Assembly (NCBI RefSeq): GCF_001515305.1
Contig: NZ_LNQV01000027.1
Span: 1 to 58,236 of the forward strand
From: Aquitalea pelogenes
Lineage (GTDB): Bacteria > Pseudomonadota > Gammaproteobacteria > Burkholderiales > Chromobacteriaceae
DNA: 58,236 bases
Direction: 5' to 3'
Every line of letters begins with the position of its first letter. The stretch's first letter is position 1. Shown piece by piece: positions 36,276-45,589 of this stretch. Made by a program: the position numbers and the translations under genes. The notes beneath the pieces were generated by a model. That model was not told the origin of the DNA. It saw only the letters and a list, made by a program, of their open reading frames with translations, and did no database searches.

Positions 36276-36304
36276 ATTTACCCACATTCATCACGGGAAT
36301 CGCC

Positions 36305-38139
36305 ATGGCCCTGCACCCGGTATTGCACGCCGTTACCCAGCGCATCATAGATCGCAGCCGCGAACGTCGCGCTGCCTATCTGGATCATCTTCAGGCCGCC
36401 GCCCAGCAGGGCAAGGTGGAACGCGCCCAGCTGTCCTGCACCAACCAGGCTCACGCCTTTGCGGCGATGCCGGACAATATCAAGATTCACCTGAAAGAGG
36501 CACACCGCCCCAATCTGGCCATCGTGTCTGCCTATAACGACATGCTGTCCGCCCACCAGCCGCTGGAAGCCTACCCGGCCTGGATCAAGGAAGAAGCCTT
36601 GAAGGCCGGTGCTACCGCCCAGTTTGCCGGTGGCGTGCCTGCCATGTGCGACGGCGTGACCCAGGGTCAGCCGGGCATGGAGCTGTCCTTGTTCTCGCGT
36701 GACGTGATTGCCATGAGCACCGCGGTGGCCCTGTCACACCAGATGTTCGACGCCAGCCTGTATCTGGGCGTGTGCGACAAGATTGTTCCTGGCCTGATGA
36801 TTGGCGCGCTGACCTTCGGCCATCTGCCGGCGGTGTTTGTTCCGGCCGGGCCGATGACCACCGGCATTGCCAACGACGACAAGGCGAAGGTGCGCCAGTT
36901 GTTCGCCGAAGGCAAGGTGGGAAGGGATCAGCTGCTGGAATCGGAGTGCCAGTCCTACCACGGCCCCGGCACCTGTACCTTCTATGGCACGGCCAACTCC
37001 AACCAGATGATGATGGAAATCATGGGCCTGCATCTGCCGGGCACCGCCTTCGTCAATCCGGGTACGCCGCTGCGCGAGGCACTGACCCGCGCTGCCGCCC
37101 GTCAGGCCGCCCACATTGCCGCCCAGGGTGAGAACTTCACCCCGGTTGGCCGCATGATTGATGAAAATCCATCGTCAACGCCATTGTCGGCCTGCTGGCC
37201 ACCGGCGGTTCCACCAACCACACCCTGCACCTGGTGGCCATTGCCCGCGCCGCCGGCATCGACATCAACTGGGACGATTTTGACGAACTGTCGGCCATCA
37301 TCCCGCTGCTGACCCGCGTCTACCCCAATGGCAAGGCCGATGTGAACCACTTCCACGCCGCAGGCGGCATGGGCTTTGTCATCCGCGAGCTGCTGTCTGC
37401 CGGTCTGCTGCATGAAGACGTAGACACCATCGTCGGCCGTGGCCTGTCGGCTTATGCCAACGAACCGTGGCTGGACAATGGCACGCTGAAATGGCGTCCG
37501 GCTCCCGCCGTGAGCGGCGACGACAGCGTGCTGCGCACCGTGGCCGACCCGTTCAGCGCCGATGGCGGCCTGCGCGTGGTGGCTGGCAACCTGGGCCGCG
37601 CCGTGATCAAGGTATCCGCCGTCAAGCCGGAACACCGCATCGTGGAAGCACCGGCCATCGTATTCAACGATCAGAACGACATGCTGGCTGCGTTCAAGCG
37701 CGGCGAGCTGGAACGCGACTTTGTCGCCGTCATCCGCTTCCAGGGCCCGCGCGCCAACGGCATGCCGGAACTGCACAAGCTGACCCCGGCGCTGTCCATC
37801 CTGCAAGAACGCGGCTTTGCCGTGGCACTGGTCACCGATGGCCGCATGTCCGGCGCGTCAGGCAAAGTGCCCGCTGCCATCCACGTCTCGCCGGAAGCCG
37901 TCCTGGGCGGTAGTATCGGCAAGGTTCGCGATGGCGACATCGTGAAACTGGATGCCGTGGCCGGCACGCTGGAAGTGAAAGTACCGGCCGAAGAATGGGC
38001 TGCACGCGAACTGGCGCGTGCCGACCTTGCACACAATCAATTTGGCGTGGGACGTGAGCTGTTCGCAGTATTCCGCGAATCCGCCGACGCCGCGGAAGCT
38101 GGTGCCATGAGCTTCCATCACCCGCTGTGGAGAAACTGA
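36305..38139 (+). pseudogene. edd: edd, phosphogluconate dehydratase, single-base frameshift
   Basis: Fe-S dehydratase converting 6-phosphogluconate to KDPG. The first 290 codons ([23 protein letters not shown] onward, with [28 protein letters not shown] and [23 protein letters not shown]) are in one frame; the rest ([24 protein letters not shown] to the end, with [16 protein letters not shown]) is in another. The junction is GATGAAAATCC near 37161-37170; five A residues would give [16 protein letters not shown]. With one A added the protein is 611 residues, the normal length. The loss is in a short homopolymer and all catalytic segments are preserved, so a sequencing indel is the simplest explanation. 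eda follows directly. Confidence 0.9.
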
Positions 38140-38140
38140 T

Positions 38141-38764
38141 ATGGACGCTTTGACCCTGTTGCGCCAGGGACCGGTCGTACCGGTCATCGTGGTAAATGAC
38201 GCCGCTGTAGCGGTAGACCTGGCGCGTGCGCTGGTAGATGGTGGCATCCGCGTGCTGGAAGTCACCCTGCGCACCAAGGCGGCCCTGGCTGCCATGCGCC
38301 GCATGCGTGACGAAGTACCCGGCGCCATCGTGGGTGCCGGTACGCTGCGCAACCGTGCCCAGCTGGAAGCCGCGCTGGACGCTGGCGCCCAGTTTGGCGT
38401 CAGCCCCGGCCTGACCCCGGAGCTGGCCTCTGCCGCACGCAATGCCAACCTTACCCTGCTGCCGGGCGTGGCCACTGCGTCCGAAGCCATGCGCGCGCAG
38501 GACGAGGGCTTTGACATCCTCAAGCTGTTCCCGGCCGAAGCCGTGGGTGGCATCAAGCTCTTGAAGTCGCTGGCTGGCCCGCTGCCGGACCTGCGTTTCT
38601 GCCCGACCGGCGGCATTGACCTGGCCAAGGCCAAGGACTACCTGGCGCTGCCAAACGTACTGGCCGTTGGTGGCAGCTGGCTGACCCCGGAAGACGCCAT
38701 TGCCAACCGCGACTGGGCCCGCATCACCGAACTGGCCAAGCAGGCCAGCGCACTGGCGCAGTAA
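38141..38764 (+). CDS. eda: KDPG aldolase
   Basis: Splits 2-keto-3-deoxy-6-phosphogluconate into pyruvate and glyceraldehyde-3-P. The 207-residue class I aldolase shows the catalytic Glu in VLEVTLRT, and the Schiff-base Lys in DILKLFPAEAVGG, plus FCPTGGID for phosphate binding. It begins 1 bp after the edd stop, so it is coupled to edd; a clear terminator follows. Confidence 0.97.
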   Translation: MDALTLLRQGPVVPVIVVNDAAVAVDLARALVDGGIRVLEVTLRTKAALAAMRRMRDEVPGAIVGAGTLRNRAQLEAALDAGAQFGVSPGLTPELASAARNANLTLLPGVATASEAMRAQDEGFDILKLFPAEAVGGIKLLKSLAGPLPDLRFCPTGGIDLAKAKDYLALPNVLAVGGSWLTPEDAIANRDWARITELAKQASALAQ

Positions 38765-38781
38765 ACCTGCCCCACTCCGTC

Positions 38782-38806
38782 AAAGCCCGCCATGTGCGGG
38801 CTTTTT
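38782..38806 (+). terminator. Terminator after eda
   Basis: AAAGCCCGC-CATGT-GCGGGCTTT with a run of five T, 17 bp after the eda stop. Confidence 0.92.
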
Positions 38807-38890
38807 GCTGCACCGCACACCGCGCGGTGATGGCACAGCCCGGCTAATCTGCACTACCATCAAGCCTTCCTTTCCCGATGCTGCCGTCCC

Positions 38891-39586
38891 ATGAAACTGT
38901 TTCTGGCCGAAGATGATGCCGTGCTGGCCGACGCCCTGCTCACCCGTCTGAGCCAGCTGGGTTTTGCCGTGAGTCATAGCGACAATGGCCTGACAGCCCA
39001 GCAGGTATTGCTGGCCGAGCACTTTGATGCGGTGATCCTGGATATCGGCCTGCCCGGTCAGGACGGCCTGAAGGTGCTGCGCAATGTACGGGTGCATCAA
39101 CCCGCGCTGCCCATCCTGCTGCTCACCGCGCTGGACAGCATGGAAGACCGTGTGGCCGGGCTGGATGCCGGTGCGGATGACTATCTGGTCAAGCCGTTCG
39201 AATTCCCGGAACTGGAAGCCCGCATCCGCGCCCTGCTGCGCCGGCAGCGCGCCATCGACCCGCAACGCGACGTGCTGCAACGGGAAGAACTGCACTTTGG
39301 CACCCTGCGGCTGGACCCCGGCGCCCAGCGCGCCTGGGCGGGCAGCCAGCCGCTGGAGCTGTCGGCGCGCGAGCTGGAACTGCTGTTCATCCTGATGAGC
39401 CAGGCGGAAAAAGTGCTGACCAAGGAGCAGATTTCTGCCGCCCTCACCGGTGCGGGGGAGGAAATCGGCAGCAATGCGGTGGAAGTGTATGTTCACCGCC
39501 TGCGCAAGAAGCTGGATGGCAGCGGCGTAGGTATCCGCGCAGTACGTGGCCTTGGCTATCTGCTGATGCAGGCTGCCGATGACTGA
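38891..39586 (+). CDS. OmpR-family response regulator (TctD/QseB-like)
   Basis: A 231-residue regulator: receiver domain with acidic pocket EDD (7-9), phospho-acceptor D51 (VILDIGLPGQDG), conserved Thr in LLLTALDS and Lys in DYLVKPFEFPE, then an OmpR-type winged helix (about 130-225; VEVYVHRLRKKLDG, VRGLGYLL). It overlaps the sensor kinase gene by 8 bp. Its position between the ED genes and a sugar ABC transporter recalls GltR/GtrS in pseudomonads, so control of sugar uptake is a reasonable inference. Confidence 0.9.
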   Translation: MKLFLAEDDAVLADALLTRLSQLGFAVSHSDNGLTAQQVLLAEHFDAVILDIGLPGQDGLKVLRNVRVHQPALPILLLTALDSMEDRVAGLDAGADDYLVKPFEFPELEARIRALLRRQRAIDPQRDVLQREELHFGTLRLDPGAQRAWAGSQPLELSARELELLFILMSQAEKVLTKEQISAALTGAGEEIGSNAVEVYVHRLRKKLDGSGVGIRAVRGLGYLLMQAADD

Positions 39587-41003
39587 AACCGCCCGTCCGC
39601 GCCAGTTGTCACTGCGCCGCCAGCTGCTGATCTGGCTGCTGCTGCCGCAACTGGTGCTGTGGCTGGCGGCGGCCATGCTGGCGCATGCCATGGCGGTGCG
39701 CTACACCAATGAGGTCATCGACCAGACGCTGGCGCAGACATCACGCGCGCTGGCGCGGCAGGTAAAGCCGTTTGGCAATGGTTTTTATGTCGACTTCCCC
39801 CGTGCCGCACGGGAAATCCTGGAAGAAGACCCCAGCGACCGGGTGTATTACATGGTCAGCTCGCCGCCTTCCGCATTCCTGCTGGGCGAGCCCAGCATGC
39901 CGCCGCCACCGCATGAGCTGGTGGCCAAGGCGGGCAACAGCTATTTCTACAACGCCAGCATGAAGGGCCAGGATGTGCGCGTGGCGGCCCTGTACCTGTT
40001 GGCAGGCACGCCGGAACAACCACAGCTGATGCTGGTGCAAGTGGCTAAAAGCCGCGCCCTGAGTGCCGAACTCACTCGCAAGATCCTGCTGGACATGGGC
40101 CTGCCCCTGCTGGGGCTGATGCTGCTGACCAGTCTGTTGGTGTGGGCCGGCATCAGCCGTGGCCTGTCGCCACTGCGCCGCCTGCGCCGGGTGGTGGAAA
40201 ACCGCTCGCCACGCGATATGGCCCCCATCGAAGTCAACAATGCCCCGGCCGAAGTCCGCACCCTGACCGCCGCCATCAACAGCCTGCTGGAAGAGGTCAA
40301 CAAGCAGGTGGACCAGCAGCGGCGCTTCATTGGCGATGCCGCGCATCAATTGCGCACGCCGCTGGCAGGGCTCAAGTCGCAAACCGAACTGGTAAAGGCC
40401 GAACTGCAAGGCCAGACACCGGACATACCGCGCGCCTGCCGCCAGCTGGAGCAAGTGGAAACCAGCGTGGCCCGCTCCATTCACCTGGTGAACCAGCTGC
40501 TGGCGCTGGCCCGTGCCGAACCGGAAACCGGCTTGCAGCGCAGCCTGCTGGACCTCAACCAGCTGACGCGCGAAGTCACCGCCGAGGCCGTGCCGCGTGC
40601 GCTGGCGTGCGGGCTGGACCTGGGCCTGGACAGCAGCGATGAAAAAATGCTGATGCAGGGCCATGCCGGCCTGCTGCGCGAACTGTTGGCCAACCTGCTG
40701 GACAATGCCATCCAGTACACCCCGCCGGGTGGTGAAATCACGGTGGAACTGCACCGCAAGGGGACGCAGCTGTGTCTGGCCGTGCGCGACAACGGCCCCG
40801 GCATAGCCGCGGCGGAACGCGAAAAGGTGTTCCAGCGCTTTTACCGGGTCAACAACAGCGTGGGGGGCAAGGGCTGCGGGCTGGGTCTGGCCATCGTGCA
40901 GGAGATTGCCCGCCGCCATCACACCAGGGTGGAACTGAGCGACAACCCGCCCCATGGCCTGTGTGCCAGCCTGTTTTTCAAGCAGGAAAACGAAGCTGAA
41001 TAA
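39579..41003 (+). CDS. Sensor histidine kinase with 2CSK_N-type sensor region (TctE-like)
   Basis: A 474-residue membrane kinase. TM1 is near residues 17-38, a periplasmic 2CSK_N-like domain runs to about 165, TM2 is near 168-190, followed by HAMP. The phospho-acceptor is H256 in IGDAAHQLRTPLAGL; N box DNAIQYTPPGGEI, G1 DNGPGI and G2 GKGCGLGLAIV are present. TctE-like kinases sense small carboxylates. The N-terminus overlaps the regulator gene, so they are coupled. Confidence 0.9.
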   Translation: MTETARPRQLSLRRQLLIWLLLPQLVLWLAAAMLAHAMAVRYTNEVIDQTLAQTSRALARQVKPFGNGFYVDFPRAAREILEEDPSDRVYYMVSSPPSAFLLGEPSMPPPPHELVAKAGNSYFYNASMKGQDVRVAALYLLAGTPEQPQLMLVQVAKSRALSAELTRKILLDMGLPLLGLMLLTSLLVWAGISRGLSPLRRLRRVVENRSPRDMAPIEVNNAPAEVRTLTAAINSLLEEVNKQVDQQRRFIGDAAHQLRTPLAGLKSQTELVKAELQGQTPDIPRACRQLEQVETSVARSIHLVNQLLALARAEPETGLQRSLLDLNQLTREVTAEAVPRALACGLDLGLDSSDEKMLMQGHAGLLRELLANLLDNAIQYTPPGGEITVELHRKGTQLCLAVRDNGPGIAAAEREKVFQRFYRVNNSVGGKGCGLGLAIVQEIARRHHTRVELSDNPPHGLCASLFFKQENEAE

Positions 41004-41011
41004 ACTGTCCA

Positions 41012-41032
41012 GTAGTGTAGTTGACACACTAC
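41012..41032. promoter_or_regulatory. Palindrome upstream of the sugar transporter operon
   Basis: GTAGTGT (41012-41018) and ACACTAC (41026-41032) form a perfect 7-bp inverted repeat around AGTTGAC, overlapping a TTGACA. It also contains TGTAGT and ACTACA, the HexR half-sites, but separated by 6 instead of 3 bp. It is 245 bp before the binding-protein gene. Confidence 0.5.
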
Positions 41033-41276
41033 AGCGCACCATTTTGCTGCATAGCAGCACCAGTTCAGTGCCTTGAAGTTATTGATTTCATTCCAATGGC
41101 ATGTCGCACTGCATTGCCTCACCTGCATTTTCTTACAGCATTTCCACGCAATCCTTACACAAAACTTACAATCTGCCGCTATAGTTCTTGCACATCCCGC
41201 CCGTTGCCACAGGCAGCGACCAGCGGAATGGAACATAAAAAACCGAAATGCAACGCTACAAGACGGAGACAAGAGA

Positions 41277-42521
41277 ATGAAACGCAAGCAACTGAGCGCC
41301 GCCCTGCTGGCTGCCACCCTGCTGCCGGCCAGCGTATTTGCCGGGGAAGTGGAAGTGCTGCACTGGTGGACTTCCGGTGGCGAGGCCAAATCCGTGGCCG
41401 AACTCAAGAAAATGATGACCGCCAAGGGCGATAACTGGAAAGACTTCGCCGTGGCCGGTGGTGGTGGCGACAACGCCATGACCGCACTGAAAACCCGCGT
41501 GGTATCCGGCAACCCGCCGACCGCCGCCCAGATCAAGGGCCCGGCCATCCAGGAATGGGGTGCCGAAGGCGTGCTGGCCAATATCGATGCCGTGGCCAAG
41601 GCCGAAGGCTGGGACAAGCAGCTGCCGCCGGTGGTCAGCCAGGTGATGAAATACAAGGGCCAGTACGTGGCCGCTCCGGTGAACGTGCACCGCGTGAACT
41701 GGTTGTGGGTAAACCCGGACGCCTTCAAGAAGGCCGGTGCCAAGGTGCCGACCACCTGGCCGGAATTCTTCGAAGCGGCTGACAAGCTGCAAAAAGCCGG
41801 CATCCAGCCGATTGCCCACGGTGGCCAGCCGTGGCAGGACGCCACCCTGTTTGAATCGGTGGCGCTGGGCGTAGGTGGCCCGGCCTACTACAAGAAGGCC
41901 TTCGTGCAGCTGGACCAGGCTACCCTGGCCGGCCCTACCACCCTGAAAGTGTTTGAAACCCTGCAAAAGGTGAAAACCTATATCGACAAGGGTGCCGCTG
42001 GCCGTGACTGGAACCTGGCCACCGCCATGGTGATCAACGGCAAGGCAGGCATGCAGTTCATGGGTGACTGGGCCAAGGGTGAATTCACCGCCGCCGGCAA
42101 GAAGCCGGGCAAGGACTTCCTGTGCGTAGCCGCACCGGGTACGGCCGGCAGCTTCACCTTCAACATCGACAGCCTGGCCATGTTCAAGCAGAAGGACCCG
42201 GCAGCGCAGAAGGCACAGGCTGATCTGGCCGAAACCGTGATGAGCAAGAACTTCCAGGAAGTGTTCAACCTGAACAAGGGCTCCATCCCGGCCCGCCTGG
42301 ATACGCCGATGGACAAGTTTGACGACTGTGCCAAGAAGTCCAAGGCAGACCTGACCGCCGCCTCCAAGAGTGGCGGCCTGGTGCCCAGCTTTGCCCACAA
42401 GATGGCCATGCCGTCTGCCACCGAAGGCGCGATTGATGACGTGATTTCGCAGTTCATGAACTCCTCCATGAGCCCGAAAACCGCCACCGAGCGTCTGGCC
42501 AAGGCTGGCAAGGTGCATTAA
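41277..42521 (+). CDS. Sugar ABC transporter substrate-binding protein
   Basis: A 414-residue periplasmic binding protein of the sugar (family 1) type. Signal peptide [22 protein letters not shown] is followed by [21 protein letters not shown]. Similarity in the order of motifs ([37 protein letters not shown]) is to glucose/mannose binding proteins of the GtsA type. GGAGA precedes the ATG; an upstream in-frame extension of 68 residues lacks a signal peptide and is rejected. Genomic context with glk, zwf and edd-eda supports glucose as substrate. Confidence 0.9.
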   Translation: MKRKQLSAALLAATLLPASVFAGEVEVLHWWTSGGEAKSVAELKKMMTAKGDNWKDFAVAGGGGDNAMTALKTRVVSGNPPTAAQIKGPAIQEWGAEGVLANIDAVAKAEGWDKQLPPVVSQVMKYKGQYVAAPVNVHRVNWLWVNPDAFKKAGAKVPTTWPEFFEAADKLQKAGIQPIAHGGQPWQDATLFESVALGVGGPAYYKKAFVQLDQATLAGPTTLKVFETLQKVKTYIDKGAAGRDWNLATAMVINGKAGMQFMGDWAKGEFTAAGKKPGKDFLCVAAPGTAGSFTFNIDSLAMFKQKDPAAQKAQADLAETVMSKNFQEVFNLNKGSIPARLDTPMDKFDDCAKKSKADLTAASKSGGLVPSFAHKMAMPSATEGAIDDVISQFMNSSMSPKTATERLAKAGKVH

Positions 42522-42570
42522 GCAAGCAGCCATATTGCCCCGGGCCTGCGGTCCGGGCGCGCTATGCCGT

Positions 42571-42606
42571 AGACAGCTGCCGGCCATGCCGGCCCGGTAG
42601 CTGTCT
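42571..42606 (+). other. Intercistronic stem-loop after the binding-protein gene
   Basis: AGACAGCT (42571-42578) pairs with AGCTGTCT (42599-42606) with a further GC-rich inner stem. It sits in the 202-bp gap before the permease gene and has no U-tract. Such structures often protect the 3' end of the highly expressed binding-protein message. Confidence 0.6.
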
Positions 42607-42723
42607 GTCCCACACCGAAGCAAAACATGTACGCCGACTGCCTTCCGCACCGTGACCACGGTCGGGACGCGGCCTGCTGCGCGCCTGCGCCAGCACGCCA
42701 CGGCTGCATGCAAGGATTGATTC

Positions 42724-43626
42724 ATGTCCTCATCCCAATCACAAGCCAGCCTGTCGGCGCTGGCAGACCGCTGGTTGCCCAAGCTGGTGCTGTCGCCCAC
42801 CTTGCTGATCAGCCTGGTGTTCGTCTACGGCTTCATTGCCTGGACCGGCTGGCTATCGCTGACCGAATCGCGACTGCTGCCACAAATGGACCTGGCCGGC
42901 CTGATCCAGTACCAGGCGCTGTTCGAGAATGACCGCTGGTGGACTGCGGTCGCCAATCTGGGCATTTTCGGCGGCCTGTTCATCGGCTGCACGCTGGCCG
43001 TCGGCCTGTTCCTCGCCGTGCTGCTGGATCAGAAAATCCGCGCCGAAGGCACGCTGCGTACCATTTACCTGTACCCGATGGCGCTGTCCTTCATCGTTAC
43101 CGGCACCGCCTGGAAATGGATGCTCAACCCCGACATGGGCCTGCAGAAGGTCATCAATGACTGGGGCTTTCCCGACTTCACCTTCGACTGGCTGGTGGAC
43201 CCGGACAAGGCCATCTACACCGTGGTGATTGCCGGGGTGTGGCAGTCGTCCGGTTTCGTGATGGCGCTGTTCCTGGCCGGTTTGCGCGGCATTGACGACT
43301 CCATCATCAAGGCCGCCCAGGTGGATGGTGCCAGCCTGCCGGTCATCTACTGGCGCATCATCATCCCCAGCCTGCGCCCGGTGTTTTTCAGCGTGCTGCT
43401 GATCCTGTCGCACATCGCCATCAAGAGCTTCGACCTGGTGATGGCGCTGACCGGCGGCGGCCCCGGCACGGCATCCGACGTACCGGCCATCTTCATGTAC
43501 CAGTTTGCCTTTACCCGCGGCCAGCTGGGCCTGGGGGCAGCCTCGGCCATGATGATGCTGATGACCATCGTCGCCGTACTGGTGCCGCTGATGTATATGG
43601 AAACAAGGAGCGCCAAACGTGGCTAA
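42724..43626 (+). CDS. Sugar ABC transporter permease 1
   Basis: A 300-residue inner-membrane permease with six predicted TM helices and the EAA-like cytoplasmic loop (IIKAAQVDGASLPVIYWRIIIPSLRP) that contacts the ATPase. It corresponds to GtsB-type subunits of glucose transporters. It begins 202 bp after the binding-protein gene, without a good terminator between them, and overlaps the next permease gene. Confidence 0.92.
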   Translation: MSSSQSQASLSALADRWLPKLVLSPTLLISLVFVYGFIAWTGWLSLTESRLLPQMDLAGLIQYQALFENDRWWTAVANLGIFGGLFIGCTLAVGLFLAVLLDQKIRAEGTLRTIYLYPMALSFIVTGTAWKWMLNPDMGLQKVINDWGFPDFTFDWLVDPDKAIYTVVIAGVWQSSGFVMALFLAGLRGIDDSIIKAAQVDGASLPVIYWRIIIPSLRPVFFSVLLILSHIAIKSFDLVMALTGGGPGTASDVPAIFMYQFAFTRGQLGLGAASAMMMLMTIVAVLVPLMYMETRSAKRG

Positions 43627-44476
43627 ACACCTGACTCCCGGCCGCATCGTGCTGTATGCCGCACTGGTGCTGATGGCCATTTACTACCTGCTGCCCTTGT
43701 ACGTGATGCTGTCCACCTCGGTGAAAACCCTGGACGACATCCGTGGCGGCAACCTGATTGCCCTGCCACAATCCATCACCCTTGATGCCTGGAGCAAGGC
43801 CTGGTCCAGCGCCTGCACCGGCGTGGAATGTGGCGGCATGAAGGGCTTTTTCTGGAACTCGGTGAAGATGGCGGTGCCCTCGGTGCTGATTTCAACCCTG
43901 ATTGGCGCGGTCAACGGCTATGTGGTGTCGATGTGGCGCTTCCGTGGCTCGGACGTGCTGTTCACCCTGCTGCTGGTGGGCTGCTTCATTCCCTTCCAGG
44001 TGGTGCTGCTGCCGATGGCGCGCCTGTTGGGCGAGCTGGGCATTGCCAATACCACCAGCGGGCTGGTGATGGTGCACGTGATTTACGGCCTGGCCTTCAC
44101 CACGCTGTTCTTCCGCAACTTCTTCGTCACCATCCCGGACGAGCTGGTAAAGGCCGCGCGCATTGACGGTGCCGGTTTCTGGACCATCTTTTTCCGCATC
44201 CTGCTGCCCATTTCCGGCCCCATCTTCATGGTGTGCGTGATCTGGCAGTTCACCCAGATCTGGAACGACTTCCTGTTCGGCGTGGTGTTTGCCGCCGGCG
44301 AAGCCCAGCCCATCACCGTGGCGCTGAACAATCTGGTGAACACCTCTACCGGGGTGAAGGAATACAACGTGGACATGGCAGCGGCCATCATTGCCGCCCT
44401 GCCCACCCTGTTCGTTTACATGGTTGCCGGCCGCTACTTCGTGCGTGGCCTGACAGCCGGTGCTGTGAAAGGTTGA
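43619..44476 (+). CDS. Sugar ABC transporter permease 2
   Basis: A 285-residue permease of the MalG/GtsC type with six TM helices and an EAA loop (ELVKAARIDGAGFWTIFFRILLPISGP). The start is GTG and overlaps the stop of permease 1 by 8 bp, with AAGGAG upstream. It is followed after 3 bp by the ATPase gene. Confidence 0.92.
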   Translation: MAKHLTPGRIVLYAALVLMAIYYLLPLYVMLSTSVKTLDDIRGGNLIALPQSITLDAWSKAWSSACTGVECGGMKGFFWNSVKMAVPSVLISTLIGAVNGYVVSMWRFRGSDVLFTLLLVGCFIPFQVVLLPMARLLGELGIANTTSGLVMVHVIYGLAFTTLFFRNFFVTIPDELVKAARIDGAGFWTIFFRILLPISGPIFMVCVIWQFTQIWNDFLFGVVFAAGEAQPITVALNNLVNTSTGVKEYNVDMAAAIIAALPTLFVYMVAGRYFVRGLTAGAVKG

Positions 44477-44479
44477 ACG

Positions 44480-45589
44480 ATGGCTGCTCTCTCCATCAAT
44501 AATGTGTGCAAGACTTACGCCAACGGCACCGAGGTGCTCAAGGGCATCGACATCGCCATCGAAGACGGCCAGTTCCTGATTCTGGTAGGCCCTTCCGGCT
44601 GCGGCAAATCCACGCTGCTGAACATGATTGCCGGGCTGGATGACATTTCCAGCGGCGATATCGAAATCGGCGGCAAACGGGTGAACGACCTGTCGCCCAA
44701 GGACCGCGACATCGCCATGGTGTTCCAGAGCTATGCGCTCTACCCGTCGATGAGCGTGCGCAAGAACATCAGCTTCGGCCTGGAAATCCGCAAGATGCCG
44801 CAGGGCGAAATCGACGCCACTGTCGAACGCGTGGCACAGATGCTGCAAATGACCCACCTGCTGGACCGCAAGCCCTCGCAGCTGTCCGGTGGCCAGCGTC
44901 AGCGCGTGGCCATGGGCCGTGCGCTGGCACGCAACCCGTCCATCTTCCTGTTCGACGAGCCGCTGTCCAATCTGGACGCCAAGCTGCGGGTGGAAATGCG
45001 TACCGAAATCAAGCTGATGCACCAGCGGCTGAAATCCACCATCGTCTATGTCACCCACGACCAGATCGAGGCCATGACGCTGGGCGACCGCATTGCGGTG
45101 ATGAAGGACGGCATCGTGCAGCAGTTCGGCAGCCCGCAGGACATCTACGACAACCCGGCCAACCTGTTTGTCGCCAGCTTCATCGGCTCGCCGTCGATGA
45201 ACTTCATTCCGGCGCAGGTGGTGGAATCGGCCGGGGTGCTGGGGGTGAAAATCTGTGACGACAAGGGTTGCGTCATCCTGCCGCTGCCGCATGCCCAGGA
45301 CAAGATGAAGCCGTGGCTGGGCCGCGAAGTCATCTTCGGCATCCGCCCGGAGCAAATCACCGATGCCCGCACCGCCTACCGCGAAGGGCTGCCGGTGATG
45401 GCCTGCCATATCGACGTGATCGAACCCACCGGGCCGGACACCCTGGTGTTTGTCTCGCTCAACAACACCAAGGTATGCTGCCGTACCCACCCGACAGAAG
45501 CCAAACTGCCGGGCCACAGCATGGAACTGGTGTTCGACGTCTCCAAGGCCGTGCTGTTCGACCCGACTACAGAACAACGGATTGCCTGA
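44480..45589 (+). CDS. Sugar ABC transporter ATP-binding protein (MsmK/UgpC type)
   Basis: A 369-residue ATPase: Walker A GPSGCGKST (about 36-44), Q loop MVFQSYALYPSM, signature LSGGQRQRVAMGRAL, Walker B IFLFDEPLSNLD and switch His in VTHDQ, followed by a C-terminal TOBE/regulatory domain (about 240-369). It energises the two permeases upstream. Its stop overlaps the start of the aldo/keto reductase gene (TGATG). Confidence 0.95.
   Translation: MAALSINNVCKTYANGTEVLKGIDIAIEDGQFLILVGPSGCGKSTLLNMIAGLDDISSGDIEIGGKRVNDLSPKDRDIAMVFQSYALYPSMSVRKNISFGLEIRKMPQGEIDATVERVAQMLQMTHLLDRKPSQLSGGQRQRVAMGRALARNPSIFLFDEPLSNLDAKLRVEMRTEIKLMHQRLKSTIVYVTHDQIEAMTLGDRIAVMKDGIVQQFGSPQDIYDNPANLFVASFIGSPSMNFIPAQVVESAGVLGVKICDDKGCVILPLPHAQDKMKPWLGREVIFGIRPEQITDARTAYREGLPVMACHIDVIEPTGPDTLVFVSLNNTKVCCRTHPTEAKLPGHSMELVFDVSKAVLFDPTTEQRIA

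Noticed and set aside
41256-42800. A 514-codon minus-strand frame opposite the sugar-binding protein
   Set aside because: Antisense to a gene with signal peptide and clear family motifs; Gly/His-rich composition typical of shadows.
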